A stretch of 64,000 bases of DNA from Opitutaceae bacterium EW11. GTDB lineage: Bacteria; Verrucomicrobiota; Verrucomicrobiia; Opitutales; Opitutaceae. This document shows, one piece after another, positions 17,144 to 26,989 of this stretch (its first letter is position 1; each line of letters begins with the position of its first letter). The position numbers were made by a program, and so were the translations under genes. The notes under the pieces are model-generated. The model was given only the letters and a program-made list of their open reading frames with translations. It was not told the origin of the DNA and made no database searches. The stretch is from the NCBI GenBank assembly GCA_003054665.1, contig QAYY01000012.1:91637-155636 (forward strand), read 5' to 3'.

Positions 17144-20100
17144 ATTCCGTCGCACGGCGATCTTCCTCCAGCAGTCGCACCGGGCCGAGAAGGCCCGAGG
17201 GCAAAAGGGGCGTGGTGGCGTCGACCGCGATGTTCGTCCGGGTGAGCCGCTGGTCGCGCGGAAGCGGAGCATCGCCGATCAGCCGGTTGGGCCACAGGTT
17301 CACCACCTCGATTTCCAGGAGGTTGTCCCTCGGGCGGACCGCATTCGTGATTTCGATACGCCAGGGGGCCGTCCACACGATCCCCAGCGCCTTTCCGTTC
17401 AGACGCACGTCGGCGATGTTCCGCACCGTGCCCAGCTCAAGGTACAGCCGCCCCGCGGGGGCGCCTGTCAGATCAAACCGCTTCACGTAGGTCGCCGTGC
17501 CTGAGTAGTGGCGGATCCCCTGCTCCGGCCGCTGGGTCCAGTCCGTCAGCTCCGGGAAGACGACCTCCGCGGGGCCTCCCCACTTCGGATCGAACTTCAC
17601 CGTCCAGGGGCCGGTCACGTCCTGCACCGTGCGATACGCCGGGAAATCCGGTCCCGCCTCCGAGCCGGCCGCGGACGAGTCCTTCGGGAAGACGACAAAA
17701 TACGACTGGTGCGGCGCAAAGCTTAGCCGGAGAAGGGTTCCCCCGGCGGCCTCCGAAAAGGCGTTCGCCCGGCGCGAGAGGCCCAAAACAGGGTCCCAGA
17801 TTTCCGGACGCCGGCCGGCAACACGGAAGGAGCACTCGGCCGAAGCGGCGGCATTCTCGCGATTCACGACAAAATACACCTCCGCATCGCGCGTCGTGCG
17901 GTGGATGAAGGCGAGGGACGTGCCCCCTTTCCGATCGTACGCAAAGTCCGGCCCCACGCCCTCGGCGCGAAGGAGGTCGCGCAGGGGCACGCCCCAGCAC
18001 ACCCGGCCTGCGCCGAATGGATGCTGCGTCACGTTCCGGCCGTCGCAATCGCCCCAGAGCTCCGCCGCCAGGCGGCGAACCTCCTCATCCGCCTTCGGGT
18101 AGTTCCGCAGCCCTGGATCCTCGTGCGGTTTCGGGCCCACGATCGTGGCTCCCGCGGCGACGAGCTCCTTCAATTTCGCGATCACCTCAACCGGCATGCG
18201 CGTGGTATCCGGGAGAACCAAAAGCCGATAGTTGATGCCGTCCGGCAGGACGAGGCGTCCGTCCTTCACTCCCACGCGGGTCAGCAACACCTCGGCGTTG
18301 CAGACATCATAGTCGTAGCCCTCTCCGAGAGATGGATCGACGTGCTTCGGCTCGACGATGTTCGGCGCCCAATCTCCGTGATAATAGAGGACGTCGGCCG
18401 CGAATCGCCCTTGCTGGAGGAGTCGTTGGCAGCGGGCGAGGTAATCCAGAAACGGCTTGGTTTTGTCCCACCAGGTGACGTTCGGATTGAAGTGTGTGCC
18501 CGCGTAATACTCGTGGCCCGGCTTCCCGTCCTCTGCTCGCGCCAGGGTCGAGCAGTGGATCACCAGCCGGTTGATGCCCTCGCAAAACGCGCGGTCGGCA
18601 GCGGGCTTGAGCGAGCCCGGATAGTCGAGCCAATGCCGGTTGGTGGTGAAGGATTCGGCCGACGCGAGAGGACGCCCGTAGGTGTGCGCCGCCGAAGCCA
18701 CCATCTTGGTCACTTTGTTCTGTCCGTCCTCCAGGCGGGACACGCCGTAGGGAAGTTTTGGATCCAGGCCGCCCGCCTCGTCGTGCCGCAAACCGAGCCA
18801 GAACTCACCCATCGGAAGATCGCTCCGGCCGAGATTCATCAGCCCGTCCATGCACATGGTTCCAGAGCGGCTCGGTCCGGCGGATTCGTCCTGCACCAGC
18901 AGTCCATTTTGATGGCAAAGCTCGGCGAACCGCTGGTAGTGGCCGTCGGCCATGCAAGCCGCGACCGTCTTTCGATAGTCGTACAGAAAGCGATCGGAAA
19001 GCTCAGCGCTTCCCACCAGATATCCGGACAGTACCGGCAGGTAGGGAACAGGATCGTATCCACGGTACTCCCGGAAGCGCTCGAGGATTTTTTCCGTCCA
19101 ATTCGGAAAGCCGTCTTCAAAGCTGTCGTCGCAGAAATACGCCAGCTTCACGCCGACACTCGCCGCGTCCTCGAGCAAAAGCTTCCCCAGGTGCTGGAAC
19201 TGCAGATCGACCCCCTCGCCGGACAGCCAGCCCACCGAGAGACCATCTGCCTCCGGCGGGGGGATCATCAGTCGCGAACCGGTCATGCGGTGGCCCGTGC
19301 GGATGATCGTCCAGCGTCCCGGTGGGACCTCCCACTCGAGGTATCCGTCCGGCCTCATCCGGGCGGTGAGGTCCACGACCGCAGCCGGGGAAATCGGGTG
19401 ATCCTCCGGAGTGTTTCTCCACGGGGCAAGGGTCGGACCCATGACGTCGCGGGCGCGGGTGAAGTTCGTCGCGTCCCGGCGATTCGATTTCGCGGCGAGC
19501 AGCTGCGCGCGCTTGCGGTCCAGCCGGGCGTGATCGGCGGCCGGTTCGGGCAGCGCCACCACCGCGGTGTCGCGGTAGTCGAGGTCCGCGAGAGGCAGAT
19601 CGACGTACTGCTCGAAGCCCGGTGGATTGAAGACCCGGTCGTATCCGTCGCGATGTCCGGGCAGAGGCAGCCGCTCGGCGAATTTTCTCGGACCCTCAAC
19701 CGTGAGGCGCGACTGCAGAAACCATCGTCCGGCGTAGCGCGGCGGTATCCACGGTCCGCCCATGCACCAGCCCCCGGAAAGGTTCACCCCCACGGAAATG
19801 CCCAGACGGTCTGCCTCGCGCAACGCGTGCCGGTAGAGCTCACGCCACTCGGGGGAAAGGAACGTCACCGTGTTCTTCAGCTCCTCCGTCCTCCGGAGGT
19901 TCGCGGAGTTGACGAGGAGAACCTCCCCCACGCCCTTCGCCGCCAGCTCTTCCAGGCTCTTCGTGATGGCCTGCCGGTTGACCGCGCCGTCGAGCCACCA
20001 CCAATACACTCCCGGCTTCGAAACCGGGCTGCCGGCAAACTCCCGCCGCAGCGTGCCGACAGACACATCCACCGCAGGCGCCGTCGGAGCCGGAGAGCCA

Positions 20101-20168
20101 GCCAGGCGGACGGCGAGGAGAACGGCGGCGAGTAAAGGCGAAGACAGGCGCGGTGCAGGAGCGATCAT
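17142..20168 (-). CDS. GH106 alpha-L-rhamnosidase
   Basis: 1008 residues, exported (signal peptide about residues 1-32). It has the GH106 pattern: GVYWWWLDGAVNRQAITKSL at the start, EVLLVNSANL, GVNLSGGWCMGGPWI, a central SFEDGFPNWT segment, CMDGLMNLGRSDLPMGEFW, GTHFNPNVTWW, and a C-terminal jelly-roll ending NVTHQP-like receptor-free sequence with VVNLWPNRLIGD near residue 970. It removes terminal alpha-L-rhamnose from plant glycans or glycosides. It is the last gene of a minus-strand rhamnoside cluster, 59 bp behind the isomerase gene, and is clearly paralogous to the GH106 module at 23096-26989. The family is secure; the linkage is not readable. Confidence 0.92.
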   Translation of the reverse strand: MIAPAPRLSSPLLAAVLLAVRLAGSPAPTAPAVDVSVGTLRREFAGSPVSKPGVYWWWLDGAVNRQAITKSLEELAAKGVGEVLLVNSANLRRTEELKNTVTFLSPEWRELYRHALREADRLGISVGVNLSGGWCMGGPWIPPRYAGRWFLQSRLTVEGPRKFAERLPLPGHRDGYDRVFNPPGFEQYVDLPLADLDYRDTAVVALPEPAADHARLDRKRAQLLAAKSNRRDATNFTRARDVMGPTLAPWRNTPEDHPISPAAVVDLTARMRPDGYLEWEVPPGRWTIIRTGHRMTGSRLMIPPPEADGLSVGWLSGEGVDLQFQHLGKLLLEDAASVGVKLAYFCDDSFEDGFPNWTEKILERFREYRGYDPVPYLPVLSGYLVGSAELSDRFLYDYRKTVAACMADGHYQRFAELCHQNGLLVQDESAGPSRSGTMCMDGLMNLGRSDLPMGEFWLGLRHDEAGGLDPKLPYGVSRLEDGQNKVTKMVASAAHTYGRPLASAESFTTNRHWLDYPGSLKPAADRAFCEGINRLVIHCSTLARAEDGKPGHEYYAGTHFNPNVTWWDKTKPFLDYLARCQRLLQQGRFAADVLYYHGDWAPNIVEPKHVDPSLGEGYDYDVCNAEVLLTRVGVKDGRLVLPDGINYRLLVLPDTTRMPVEVIAKLKELVAAGATIVGPKPHEDPGLRNYPKADEEVRRLAAELWGDCDGRNVTQHPFGAGRVCWGVPLRDLLRAEGVGPDFAYDRKGGTSLAFIHRTTRDAEVYFVVNRENAAASAECSFRVAGRRPEIWDPVLGLSRRANAFSEAAGGTLLRLSFAPHQSYFVVFPKDSSAAGSEAGPDFPAYRTVQDVTGPWTVKFDPKWGGPAEVVFPELTDWTQRPEQGIRHYSGTATYVKRFDLTGAPAGRLYLELGTVRNIADVRLNGKALGIVWTAPWRIEITNAVRPRDNLLEIEVVNLWPNRLIGDAPLPRDQRLTRTNIAVDATTPLLPSGLLGPVRLLEEDRRATE

Positions 20169-20227
20169 GGAGAGAGCGGCGGGTTTCGGGAGAGAATCAG
20201 GGGGTCAGGTGAGGAATGAACGCGGGA

Positions 20228-21655
20228 TCAGCCAATTCGCACCGCGGGAATCCGAAGCAGCTGGCCGAGTTTCTCGATCTTGTCGGCCACGCGCCCCACT
20301 CCCACCGCGCAGTGATGGGCCGGGCCCCGGGCATTCCAGCGGTTGACGAACTCGCGCGCCCCCATGGGAAAGCGGTAGCGGCTGTTCGTATTGCCAATCT
20401 CCAGGATCGGGCCGGGCACCGACTCACCCTCCGCGCAAAGCAGGGCCAGGCCACCGTCGGATTGCTCGATGACGGAGAGCAGCGTGACGGGACCGTGTTT
20501 GACCGACATCTCGACCGAAAGGCCGCGGCCCACCTTTCCATGATACACGGAGAGGGGCCGCACCTTCGTCCTGCCTTCGGCAATCGCGATGTGCCCCGGG
20601 CCGTCGTGCCCCATCAGCACCACGTCGTCGGCAAAGTCCATCGCGTAGTACTCGGTGAACGAGCCGCCGGCGCCCAGCGTATCCAGGATCTTCATCGCCT
20701 GGGCGTTCTTGATCTCGTACTCGCCGGCCACCGGCACTCCCCGCGCGGTGAGCAGCGAGTTGCCGAGGATGATCGAGCTGATGGCGTCCTCGTTTTCCGC
20801 ACAGCCCGCGCCCATGTGATAGTAGGCCAGCGAACCGAGGTCGTGCTTTTCCACCAGCAGGTCGAGCGCGACCGAGGTCCGGGCGGCCCGATCCAGCTCG
20901 CCCGCCACGCAGTCCGGCTGGACGTCGAAGACGCGCCGGAACTCGGCCACGCGCCGCTTGGCCTGCGCCGCCGTCACCCTGCGCCGCAGCGCCGCCAGTT
21001 CGTCCACCTCGATGATCTCCATGTGCCCGCCGAAGGTGGCGCACTGGCGGGTGATGTCCGTGGCGATGTCGAGCATGCCGCAGTAATAGTGGCCCATGAG
21101 GCCGAGGCGGTTGTGAGCCATCCGATGGGCGACACGGGCCGCATCGATCCACGCCGCAACCTCGTTCCAGCAGGTCGGATCCTCGTCCAGCAGGCCCGTG
21201 ACCTGATGGAATGGGATGCCGGAGCGCATGAATACGTTGGCGATTTCCGGCACCGGGCAGGCGGCGCAGTGTGCCAGCCATTCGCCGGTCATCGCGGTGC
21301 GATCCGCCATGCGGTTGAAGGCGCCGTAATCGATCGCGGGCGCCGGCTGCAGGTTCAGCACCACGACCGGCACGCGCGCCCGCTGGATCACCGGCAGGAC
21401 GGTGGACGAGAGCGCATAGGTGGTGACGTGTAGGAAAATCAGGTCGACGTCTTCACGGCGGAATCGGTGGCCGGCATCGAGGGCTTTCTCCGGGGAGTCC
21501 ACCAGACCGAGGTTGACGACTTCGACGTCGGGACGCCGCAGCCGGCTTTCGACCCGCTGCACATAACCTTCCAGCCGGCTTTTGAGCCCTTTGAACTGGG
21601 ACCAGTAGGCCTCCAGGCCGATACCGAAGAGCCCGATGCGAAGTTTGGGTTTCAT
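20228..21655 (-). CDS. L-fucose/L-arabinose isomerase family protein (probable aldose-ketose isomerase)
   Basis: 475 residues, cytoplasmic. ATG 21655 gives the family N-terminus LRIGLFGIGLEAYWSQFKGL. The frame stays open further upstream, but that sequence is the antisense of the RhaT gene. Family features include LIFLHVTTYALSSTVLPVIQ, the LGLMGHYYCGMLD segment, YHMGAGCAENEDA and MGHDGPGHIAIAEG with candidate metal-binding Glu and His residues. It probably converts an aldose into its ketose. Between RhaT and two GH106 rhamnosidases, L-rhamnose is the expected substrate, although the sequence belongs to the fucose/arabinose isomerase group and not classical RhaA. Confidence 0.8.
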   Translation of the reverse strand: MKPKLRIGLFGIGLEAYWSQFKGLKSRLEGYVQRVESRLRRPDVEVVNLGLVDSPEKALDAGHRFRREDVDLIFLHVTTYALSSTVLPVIQRARVPVVVLNLQPAPAIDYGAFNRMADRTAMTGEWLAHCAACPVPEIANVFMRSGIPFHQVTGLLDEDPTCWNEVAAWIDAARVAHRMAHNRLGLMGHYYCGMLDIATDITRQCATFGGHMEIIEVDELAALRRRVTAAQAKRRVAEFRRVFDVQPDCVAGELDRAARTSVALDLLVEKHDLGSLAYYHMGAGCAENEDAISSIILGNSLLTARGVPVAGEYEIKNAQAMKILDTLGAGGSFTEYYAMDFADDVVLMGHDGPGHIAIAEGRTKVRPLSVYHGKVGRGLSVEMSVKHGPVTLLSVIEQSDGGLALLCAEGESVPGPILEIGNTNSRYRFPMGAREFVNRWNARGPAHHCAVGVGRVADKIEKLGQLLRIPAVRIG

Positions 21656-21708
21656 ACGCGATTGAGAGGAAGGGGGCGACGGCGCGCGCTTAGGGCCTTC
21701 GGGTGGGA

Positions 21709-21796
21709 AAAGAATCGAGGCGGGCGGCGTTGTGCCGAAAAGCATGGGCCGCAGGCCCACCTCTTTTCGGCCCGCCTGGCCCCCCTTCGATTCTTT
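21709..21796. repeat. 88-nt imperfect inverted repeat between RhaT and isomerase genes
   Basis: Nested complementary blocks form a long hairpin: AAAGAATCGA (21709-21718) with TCGATTCTTT (21787-21796), AGGCGGGC (21718-21725) with GCCCGCCT (21770-21777), GCCGAAAAG (21734-21742) with CTTTTCGGC (21763-21771), and apical TGGGCC-gca-GGCCCA. Flanking arms overlap by one or two bases, so not all pair at once. It occupies most of the 176-bp gap. It could be an mRNA processing or attenuation element, or a REP/MITE-like repeat. Confidence 0.6.
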
Positions 21797-21831
21797 CCTC
21801 CACGCTCTGCTTCCCATTTTGCAAACACGCC

Positions 21832-23013
21832 CTAGGAGTGCGCGGGCTGCGCGCCGACATAGCTGCCGTAGCCGATGATCAGGGTGGACAGGATCAGCAC
21901 CGCGATCCCGGCGCCGATCAGCAGGTGCGTCCTGCGGCTGCTGCCGCGCCATTCCTTGAAGACGACTCCCCACATCGTACTGAAAATGATGATACTCGCC
22001 ATGTGGAGCGTCCAGGAGCTGAAGCCGAACCGCCCCATCTGGGTCTCGCCCATGGTGTAGAAGAAAAACTGGAAGTACCACGTCGCGCCCGCGAGGGCGG
22101 AGAACAGGTAGTTCGCCACCAGGGGAGTCTTCAGCTCGGCCAAAACCGCGGGGCCACCAGCGGATGCCGCTGCCGCCCCGTGCTCGCCCCCGCCGGCCCG
22201 CAGGCCCGCGTGCTCCGGCCGCACCCGAGGGGCGAAATACTGATAGCCGGTGCGGTTGCGGACGTTGAGTATCACGCAAGCGAGGAAGTTGGTGGTGAAG
22301 CCGCCCGCCAGCACGACCACGAGCTTGGGCAAGCCCGTCCAAATCGCATCCGTGCCCGCGGCCAGCGACGCATCGCCGATCGGGTTTCCCGCCGTCAGGG
22401 CGAAGGCGAAACACGCGCTCATGACGCCGGAAAACGTCGCGACCAGAAGGCCCTTGGTGAACGCAAATTCGGCGATCGCCTTCCGCTTTTCCTCCTCCGG
22501 CATTTCGCGTTCCTTGTTCAGCCCGGCCAGAGCGGCCACGCCGATGCCGAGGAGACAGACGACCACCCCTGCCAGCGTGATCCGGCCCGAGGTGGACGCC
22601 GCGATTTCGTCGATGGTCTGGGCAACCGGCACGGACGGCACCAGCGCCTTGGCGATCGGTGGCAGGAGTGTGCCGAACGCCGCGCAGTATCCCAGCGCCA
22701 CCCCCATTCCGAGAGACATCCCGAGATAGCGCATGGTCAGCCCGAAGGTCAGTCCGCCGGCCCCCCAGAGCGCGCCGAAAAAGTACGTCCACCCGAGGGT
22801 GCCGATCGATTGCTGCTGCAGCACCCCGGTCAGATCCCGCGTCAGCAAGGACGCCAGGAGCCACGGGCACACGATCCAGGAGAATACGCCCCCAACCAGC
22901 CAATAAGTCTCCCACGACCACTTCTTCACGCCCTTGTACGGCACGTAGAACGAGCCGGAAGCCAAGCCGCCGAGCCAATGGAAAACTACGCCGAGGAAGG
23001 GATTCGGAATCAT
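21832..23013 (-). CDS. rhaT: RhaT-type L-rhamnose/H+ symporter
   Basis: 393 residues, inner membrane, about 10 hydrophobic segments. ATG 23013 (MIPNPFLGVVFHWLGGLASG) is the family start; an ATG 18 codons upstream adds a non-conserved tail. The N-terminal block SFYVPYKGVKKWSWETYW, LTRDLTGVLQQQSIGTLGW and GMGVALGYCAAFGTLLPPI are RhaT hallmarks. It imports L-rhamnose with a proton. It lies between two GH106 rhamnosidases and an isomerase, all on the minus strand, which supports rhamnose as cargo. The gap to the upstream GH106 stop is 82 bp. Confidence 0.9.
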   Translation of the reverse strand: MIPNPFLGVVFHWLGGLASGSFYVPYKGVKKWSWETYWLVGGVFSWIVCPWLLASLLTRDLTGVLQQQSIGTLGWTYFFGALWGAGGLTFGLTMRYLGMSLGMGVALGYCAAFGTLLPPIAKALVPSVPVAQTIDEIAASTSGRITLAGVVVCLLGIGVAALAGLNKEREMPEEEKRKAIAEFAFTKGLLVATFSGVMSACFAFALTAGNPIGDASLAAGTDAIWTGLPKLVVVLAGGFTTNFLACVILNVRNRTGYQYFAPRVRPEHAGLRAGGGEHGAAAASAGGPAVLAELKTPLVANYLFSALAGATWYFQFFFYTMGETQMGRFGFSSWTLHMASIIIFSTMWGVVFKEWRGSSRRTHLLIGAGIAVLILSTLIIGYGSYVGAQPAHS

Positions 23014-23095
23014 GAAATGAACGGCCGGCGGAGCAAAGGCCGCCGCAATGGCGCCGGAGTGCCGCACCGAGCGGGGAGAGCGCGAGGAGGGTGCG

Positions 23096-26000
23096 TCATG
23101 GCTGGCCAGACAGGAGGGTGACCGGACCCAGCAGGCCCGAAGGCAGCACCGCCGCGTCGTCCTTGAGCGGAATGTTGGTGCGGGTGAACCGCTGGTTCGC
23201 CGGCAGGTACTTGTCCCCGATGAGGCGGTTCGGCCAGAGGTTCACCACCTCGATTTCGAGAACATTGGCGGACGGCTTCAGCGCCGGCGTCACGTCGATC
23301 CGCCAGGGCGCCGTCCAGAGCACTCCCAACGCGACCCCGTTCAGCCGCACCGAGGCGAGGTTTTTCACCACCCCGAGGTCAAGCACCACCGGCGCGCCAG
23401 GCGTGAGTTCGCGCGGCCGGTCGAAAAGAATACGATACGTCGCGGTGCCCGAATAATAGCGGACTCCTTCGTCTGGACTCAGCCTCCAGTCGATCAGGCC
23501 CGGCCAGACGACCTCCCCGGGTCCACCCCACCGTGGGTCGAAGCGCACGGTCCAGGGGCCGGGCATCACCCGCACCGGCCGCCACTCCGTCTGGGGCGCG
23601 TGGGCCGCGGGACTCCCGGAAAGAAGCGGCTTTCTGAATACCACGAACCAGGACTGGTGCGGCGCGAAGGTCATCCTGACCGCCGTGCCCCGGGCATCCG
23701 CGGAAAATCCATGCGCCTCGCGCCGCTCGCCCGTGACCGGGTCCCAAAGCTCCGGGGTCCTGCCTGTCACGCGAAAGGTGCAGGTCACGACTGCGTCGGT
23801 GTCCCGGCGGTTGACCACGAAGTACAGGTCCGCGTCCGGCGTGCGGCGGTGCAGGAAATCGAGCGACCCCTCCGCTGGCGGAAAGGAGAAATCGGGTGGG
23901 ACTCCGTCATCCGCGAGAACGTCCCCCACCCGGCGGCCGCAAAAGACGCGGCCCGCTCCGAATGTCGTGCGGGTCTGGGCGCGCCCATCACACCGGGCCC
24001 AGACCTCCGCGCCAATGGCCGCGACCTCCGTATCGGAGCTTGGAATACCGCTCAGCCCGGGAATCCGGCGCGGCCGCGGCCCGATGACCGTGGCGCCGTC
24101 GTGCACCAGCGAGCGGAGTTTCCTCGCAACTTCCAGCGGCATGCGGTCCGTGGCAGGAAGCACGAGGGCGCGGTAGCTCATGCCGTCGGGCAGGACCAGG
24201 CGTCCGTCCCTGACCGACAGCCGGGTCAGCAGCACCTCGGAGTTGCAGACGTCATAATCGAAGCCGGGCCCGAGATCGGCCGGCACGTGCTTGGGTTCGA
24301 CGAGGTTGGGCGCACCGTCGCCGTTGTAATAGAGCACGTCCGCGACGAAGAGCCCCGACTGCAGGAGATGTTGGCAGCGTGCCAGATAGGAAACCCAGGC
24401 ACCGGCCATCGGCCACCAGGTGACGTTTGGATTGAAATGCGTTCCCGCACCGTATTCGTAGCCCGGTTTGCCGTCCTCGGGGCGACTGGCCGTCGAGGTG
24501 TGAAAAACCAAGCGGTTGATGCCCTCGCAGAAGGCGCGATCGGCGATCGGCTTCAGATCCGAGGGGGCGTCGCTCCAGTGGGAAAAGGTGGTGAACGCCT
24601 CGGCCGTAGCGGTTTTCCGGCCATACAGGTGCGCCGCGCTGGCGACGGACTTGCAGACCTGGTTCTGGCCGTCCTGAACGAAGCGGTAGTTGTCCTGCCA
24701 GAACTCGCCCATGGGCTGATCGCTCCGCCCCAGGTTCTCCAGGGCGTCCATGCACATCGTCCCGGACCAGCTGGGTCCCGCGGCCTCATTCTGCACCTGG
24801 AGCCCGGCGTCGTGGCAGAGTTCCGCAAGACGGCCGTAGTGGGCGTCGGCCATGCAGTCCGCGACGGTGCGACGGTAATCGTAGAGAAACCGATCCGAGG
24901 TCTCCGCGCTGCCCACGATGCGCCCGGCAAACACCGGCAGGTAGGGGGTGGGATCATAGCCGCGGTACCGCTTGAACTTCTCGAGCAGCGTGGCGGTCCA
25001 GTTCGGAAATCCGTCCTCGAAGCTATCCTCGTGGAAGTAGCGAAGCGTCCGCCCGGCGAAGGGCCCCGCCGCGTCGAGCAGGACCCGGCCGAGGTGCTCG
25101 AACTGCGCCTCGACCCCCGCCTCGCTCAGCCAGTCCACCTCCAAGCCGTCGGCCCCCGGCAGCGCGTAGGCGGTGCGCGCTCCCGTCATGCGATGCCCGG
25201 TCCGAAGAATCACCCAACGGCCCGGGGGAGCGTCCCACTCCAGCCTGCCGTCCGGGCGCAGCTTCGAGGTGAGGTCCAGCACCTCGGAGGCTCGCACGGG
25301 GTGATCGCCGTCCTGGGCCGACCAAGGCACCGCGGGAGGGGTCATCACGTCCTGGGCCCGGAGGTGGCTGCTGCCGTCGAGTCGGTTGCTCTTCGCCGGC
25401 AGCGAAGCGAGCCGTTCGGCGCCCAGTCGTGACGCGTCCCCGTCCGGCTCGGGAAAGGCAACCACCGCCGTGTCCCGGTAATCGAGCTGATCGAGAGGAA
25501 GGTTGACGTAGTTTTTGACGAAGAGCTGCCGGGCGTTCTCGTAACCGCTGCGGTTACCGGGAAGCGGGAGGACTTCGGAAACATGCGCCGGCCCCGTCAC
25601 GACCTGCGTCGCCTGCAGGTACCAGCGGCCCGACGCCTCGGGCCTGATCCACGGTCCGCCCATGCACCAGCCGCTGCTCAGATTCACCCCAACCTCCAGG
25701 CCCAGGCGGTCGGCCTCCTCGAGCGCGTGGCGGTAAAGCGCCAGCCACTCCGCGGACAGAAACTTCGGCCCCGGCGGAATGGCGCCCCCACCGAAGCCGT
25801 TCGCGGTGTTGATCAGCACGACGCCCCCGATGCCCTTCGCCCGAAACTCCTCCAGGTCGCGCGTGATGCCCTCCTTGCTCACGTGGGTGTTGAGCCACCA
25901 CCAGAACGTCGATGGGCGCGACCCGGCGGGCGGCGTGATGAAGCCGCGCTCAAGGTCCTCCGCGGGAGAGATCCACGCGTCGATGCAGGCGACGCTGAGC

Positions 26001-26989
26001 AGCTTGCGCGGTGCGCCGCCCGGCGCGAGAGAGCCAAAGCCAAAACAGAGCCGGGCGGTACCGGCGCCGGCCATCACGGCCAGGCCCTCGGGCTCGCGAT
26101 ACGGCAGCGCCCCCAGGACCTTCGTCCTCTGGGTCTGCACGATCCGTCCGGTCGTCCAGTCGACACACCAGAGCGTGGAGTTTCCCGGGGGCCGGTTCTC
26201 CGCGCTGTAGGGATCCCCGGAATACACGTAAAGCTGGTCGGCGAACGTGCACCAGCCCTGGACCGTGCCGAAGGCGAAGGGCAGCGTGATTTCCCGCAAC
26301 GGCCGGAGCCGTCCAGCCTTGAATTCGGAAAGCGCATACAAAGCGACCCGCCAGGCGCCTCCCGGGGAAACGAACCTCACGGCGATGCGGTCGTGGTCCG
26401 CGTCCACGCTCGGCGTGCAGACGCGCGCGCCCGGGACCGGCGCAAATTTCTCGATCTGCGGCGATCCGGGAGAGAGGGCCGTTCCGTCCGCGAAGGGAAA
26501 CCTGCCGACCCTGCTGCCGCGGCCGCCTCCGACCGCGGCGGGCTCCGCGTCGACCTCGGTCCAGATGAACACCGCCTCACCCTCACGCTCCACTCCCATC
26601 GCCACGCCGTGCCCGAACTGGCGCAGGTCCATGTGCCCAGCCACCTCGCCGTCGGACAGCCTGAGCTTGCTCAGGACAAGATCGCCGCGGGCGCCGTGCT
26701 CGGCTCCCGTCGCGCGAGCATCGGTCGCGGCGAGTTGGAGCACGTAGACAAAACCGCCCGCCTCATCGAAGGCGAACGACTGCGGAACGCGGGCCCCGTG
26801 GAGGGCTTTCTCCTGAAGAAGCACGTGCGGTTCTCCGGCCAGATCGAAACGGCCGTGAACCGGCTCCGCGGACCACGCCGGAAGGAACCCCAAAACCGCG
26901 AGCACCACGCCGCCGAGCACCCGGCACCTTGCCGGCAGCGACACCCGGGCCGGTGCGCTCCGTCGAACGGCACGTCCTCCCACCATCAT
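23096..26989 (-). CDS. TagC-like beta-propeller fused to GH106 alpha-L-rhamnosidase
   Basis: 1297 residues, exported (signal peptide about 1-42). Residues 45-335 do not belong to GH106. They resemble the P68 receptor-binding-protein/TagC-like beta-propeller family, with PQSFAFDEAGGFVYVLQLA, GDLVLSKLRLSDG, FGHGVAMGVEREGE followed by IWTEVDA, and RVGRFPF. From about 350 to the end it is GH106 (STFWWWLNTHVSKEGITRDL, GVNLSSGWCMGGPWI, SFEDGFPNWT, GTHFNPNVTWW, VVNLWPNRLIGD) and aligns along its length with the 1008-aa enzyme at 17142. The frame is uninterrupted across the junction. The propeller probably binds carbohydrate. Start may be Met1 or the adjacent Met2. Confidence 0.87.
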   Translation of the reverse strand: MMVGGRAVRRSAPARVSLPARCRVLGGVVLAVLGFLPAWSAEPVHGRFDLAGEPHVLLQEKALHGARVPQSFAFDEAGGFVYVLQLAATDARATGAEHGARGDLVLSKLRLSDGEVAGHMDLRQFGHGVAMGVEREGEAVFIWTEVDAEPAAVGGGRGSRVGRFPFADGTALSPGSPQIEKFAPVPGARVCTPSVDADHDRIAVRFVSPGGAWRVALYALSEFKAGRLRPLREITLPFAFGTVQGWCTFADQLYVYSGDPYSAENRPPGNSTLWCVDWTTGRIVQTQRTKVLGALPYREPEGLAVMAGAGTARLCFGFGSLAPGGAPRKLLSVACIDAWISPAEDLERGFITPPAGSRPSTFWWWLNTHVSKEGITRDLEEFRAKGIGGVVLINTANGFGGGAIPPGPKFLSAEWLALYRHALEEADRLGLEVGVNLSSGWCMGGPWIRPEASGRWYLQATQVVTGPAHVSEVLPLPGNRSGYENARQLFVKNYVNLPLDQLDYRDTAVVAFPEPDGDASRLGAERLASLPAKSNRLDGSSHLRAQDVMTPPAVPWSAQDGDHPVRASEVLDLTSKLRPDGRLEWDAPPGRWVILRTGHRMTGARTAYALPGADGLEVDWLSEAGVEAQFEHLGRVLLDAAGPFAGRTLRYFHEDSFEDGFPNWTATLLEKFKRYRGYDPTPYLPVFAGRIVGSAETSDRFLYDYRRTVADCMADAHYGRLAELCHDAGLQVQNEAAGPSWSGTMCMDALENLGRSDQPMGEFWQDNYRFVQDGQNQVCKSVASAAHLYGRKTATAEAFTTFSHWSDAPSDLKPIADRAFCEGINRLVFHTSTASRPEDGKPGYEYGAGTHFNPNVTWWPMAGAWVSYLARCQHLLQSGLFVADVLYYNGDGAPNLVEPKHVPADLGPGFDYDVCNSEVLLTRLSVRDGRLVLPDGMSYRALVLPATDRMPLEVARKLRSLVHDGATVIGPRPRRIPGLSGIPSSDTEVAAIGAEVWARCDGRAQTRTTFGAGRVFCGRRVGDVLADDGVPPDFSFPPAEGSLDFLHRRTPDADLYFVVNRRDTDAVVTCTFRVTGRTPELWDPVTGERREAHGFSADARGTAVRMTFAPHQSWFVVFRKPLLSGSPAAHAPQTEWRPVRVMPGPWTVRFDPRWGGPGEVVWPGLIDWRLSPDEGVRYYSGTATYRILFDRPRELTPGAPVVLDLGVVKNLASVRLNGVALGVLWTAPWRIDVTPALKPSANVLEIEVVNLWPNRLIGDKYLPANQRFTRTNIPLKDDAAVLPSGLLGPVTLLSGQP

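Noticed and set aside
20228..22978. The isomerase frame extended to 916 codons
   Set aside because: The extra N-terminal part is an alternative frame of the RhaT gene on the same strand; the family N-terminus starts at 21655.
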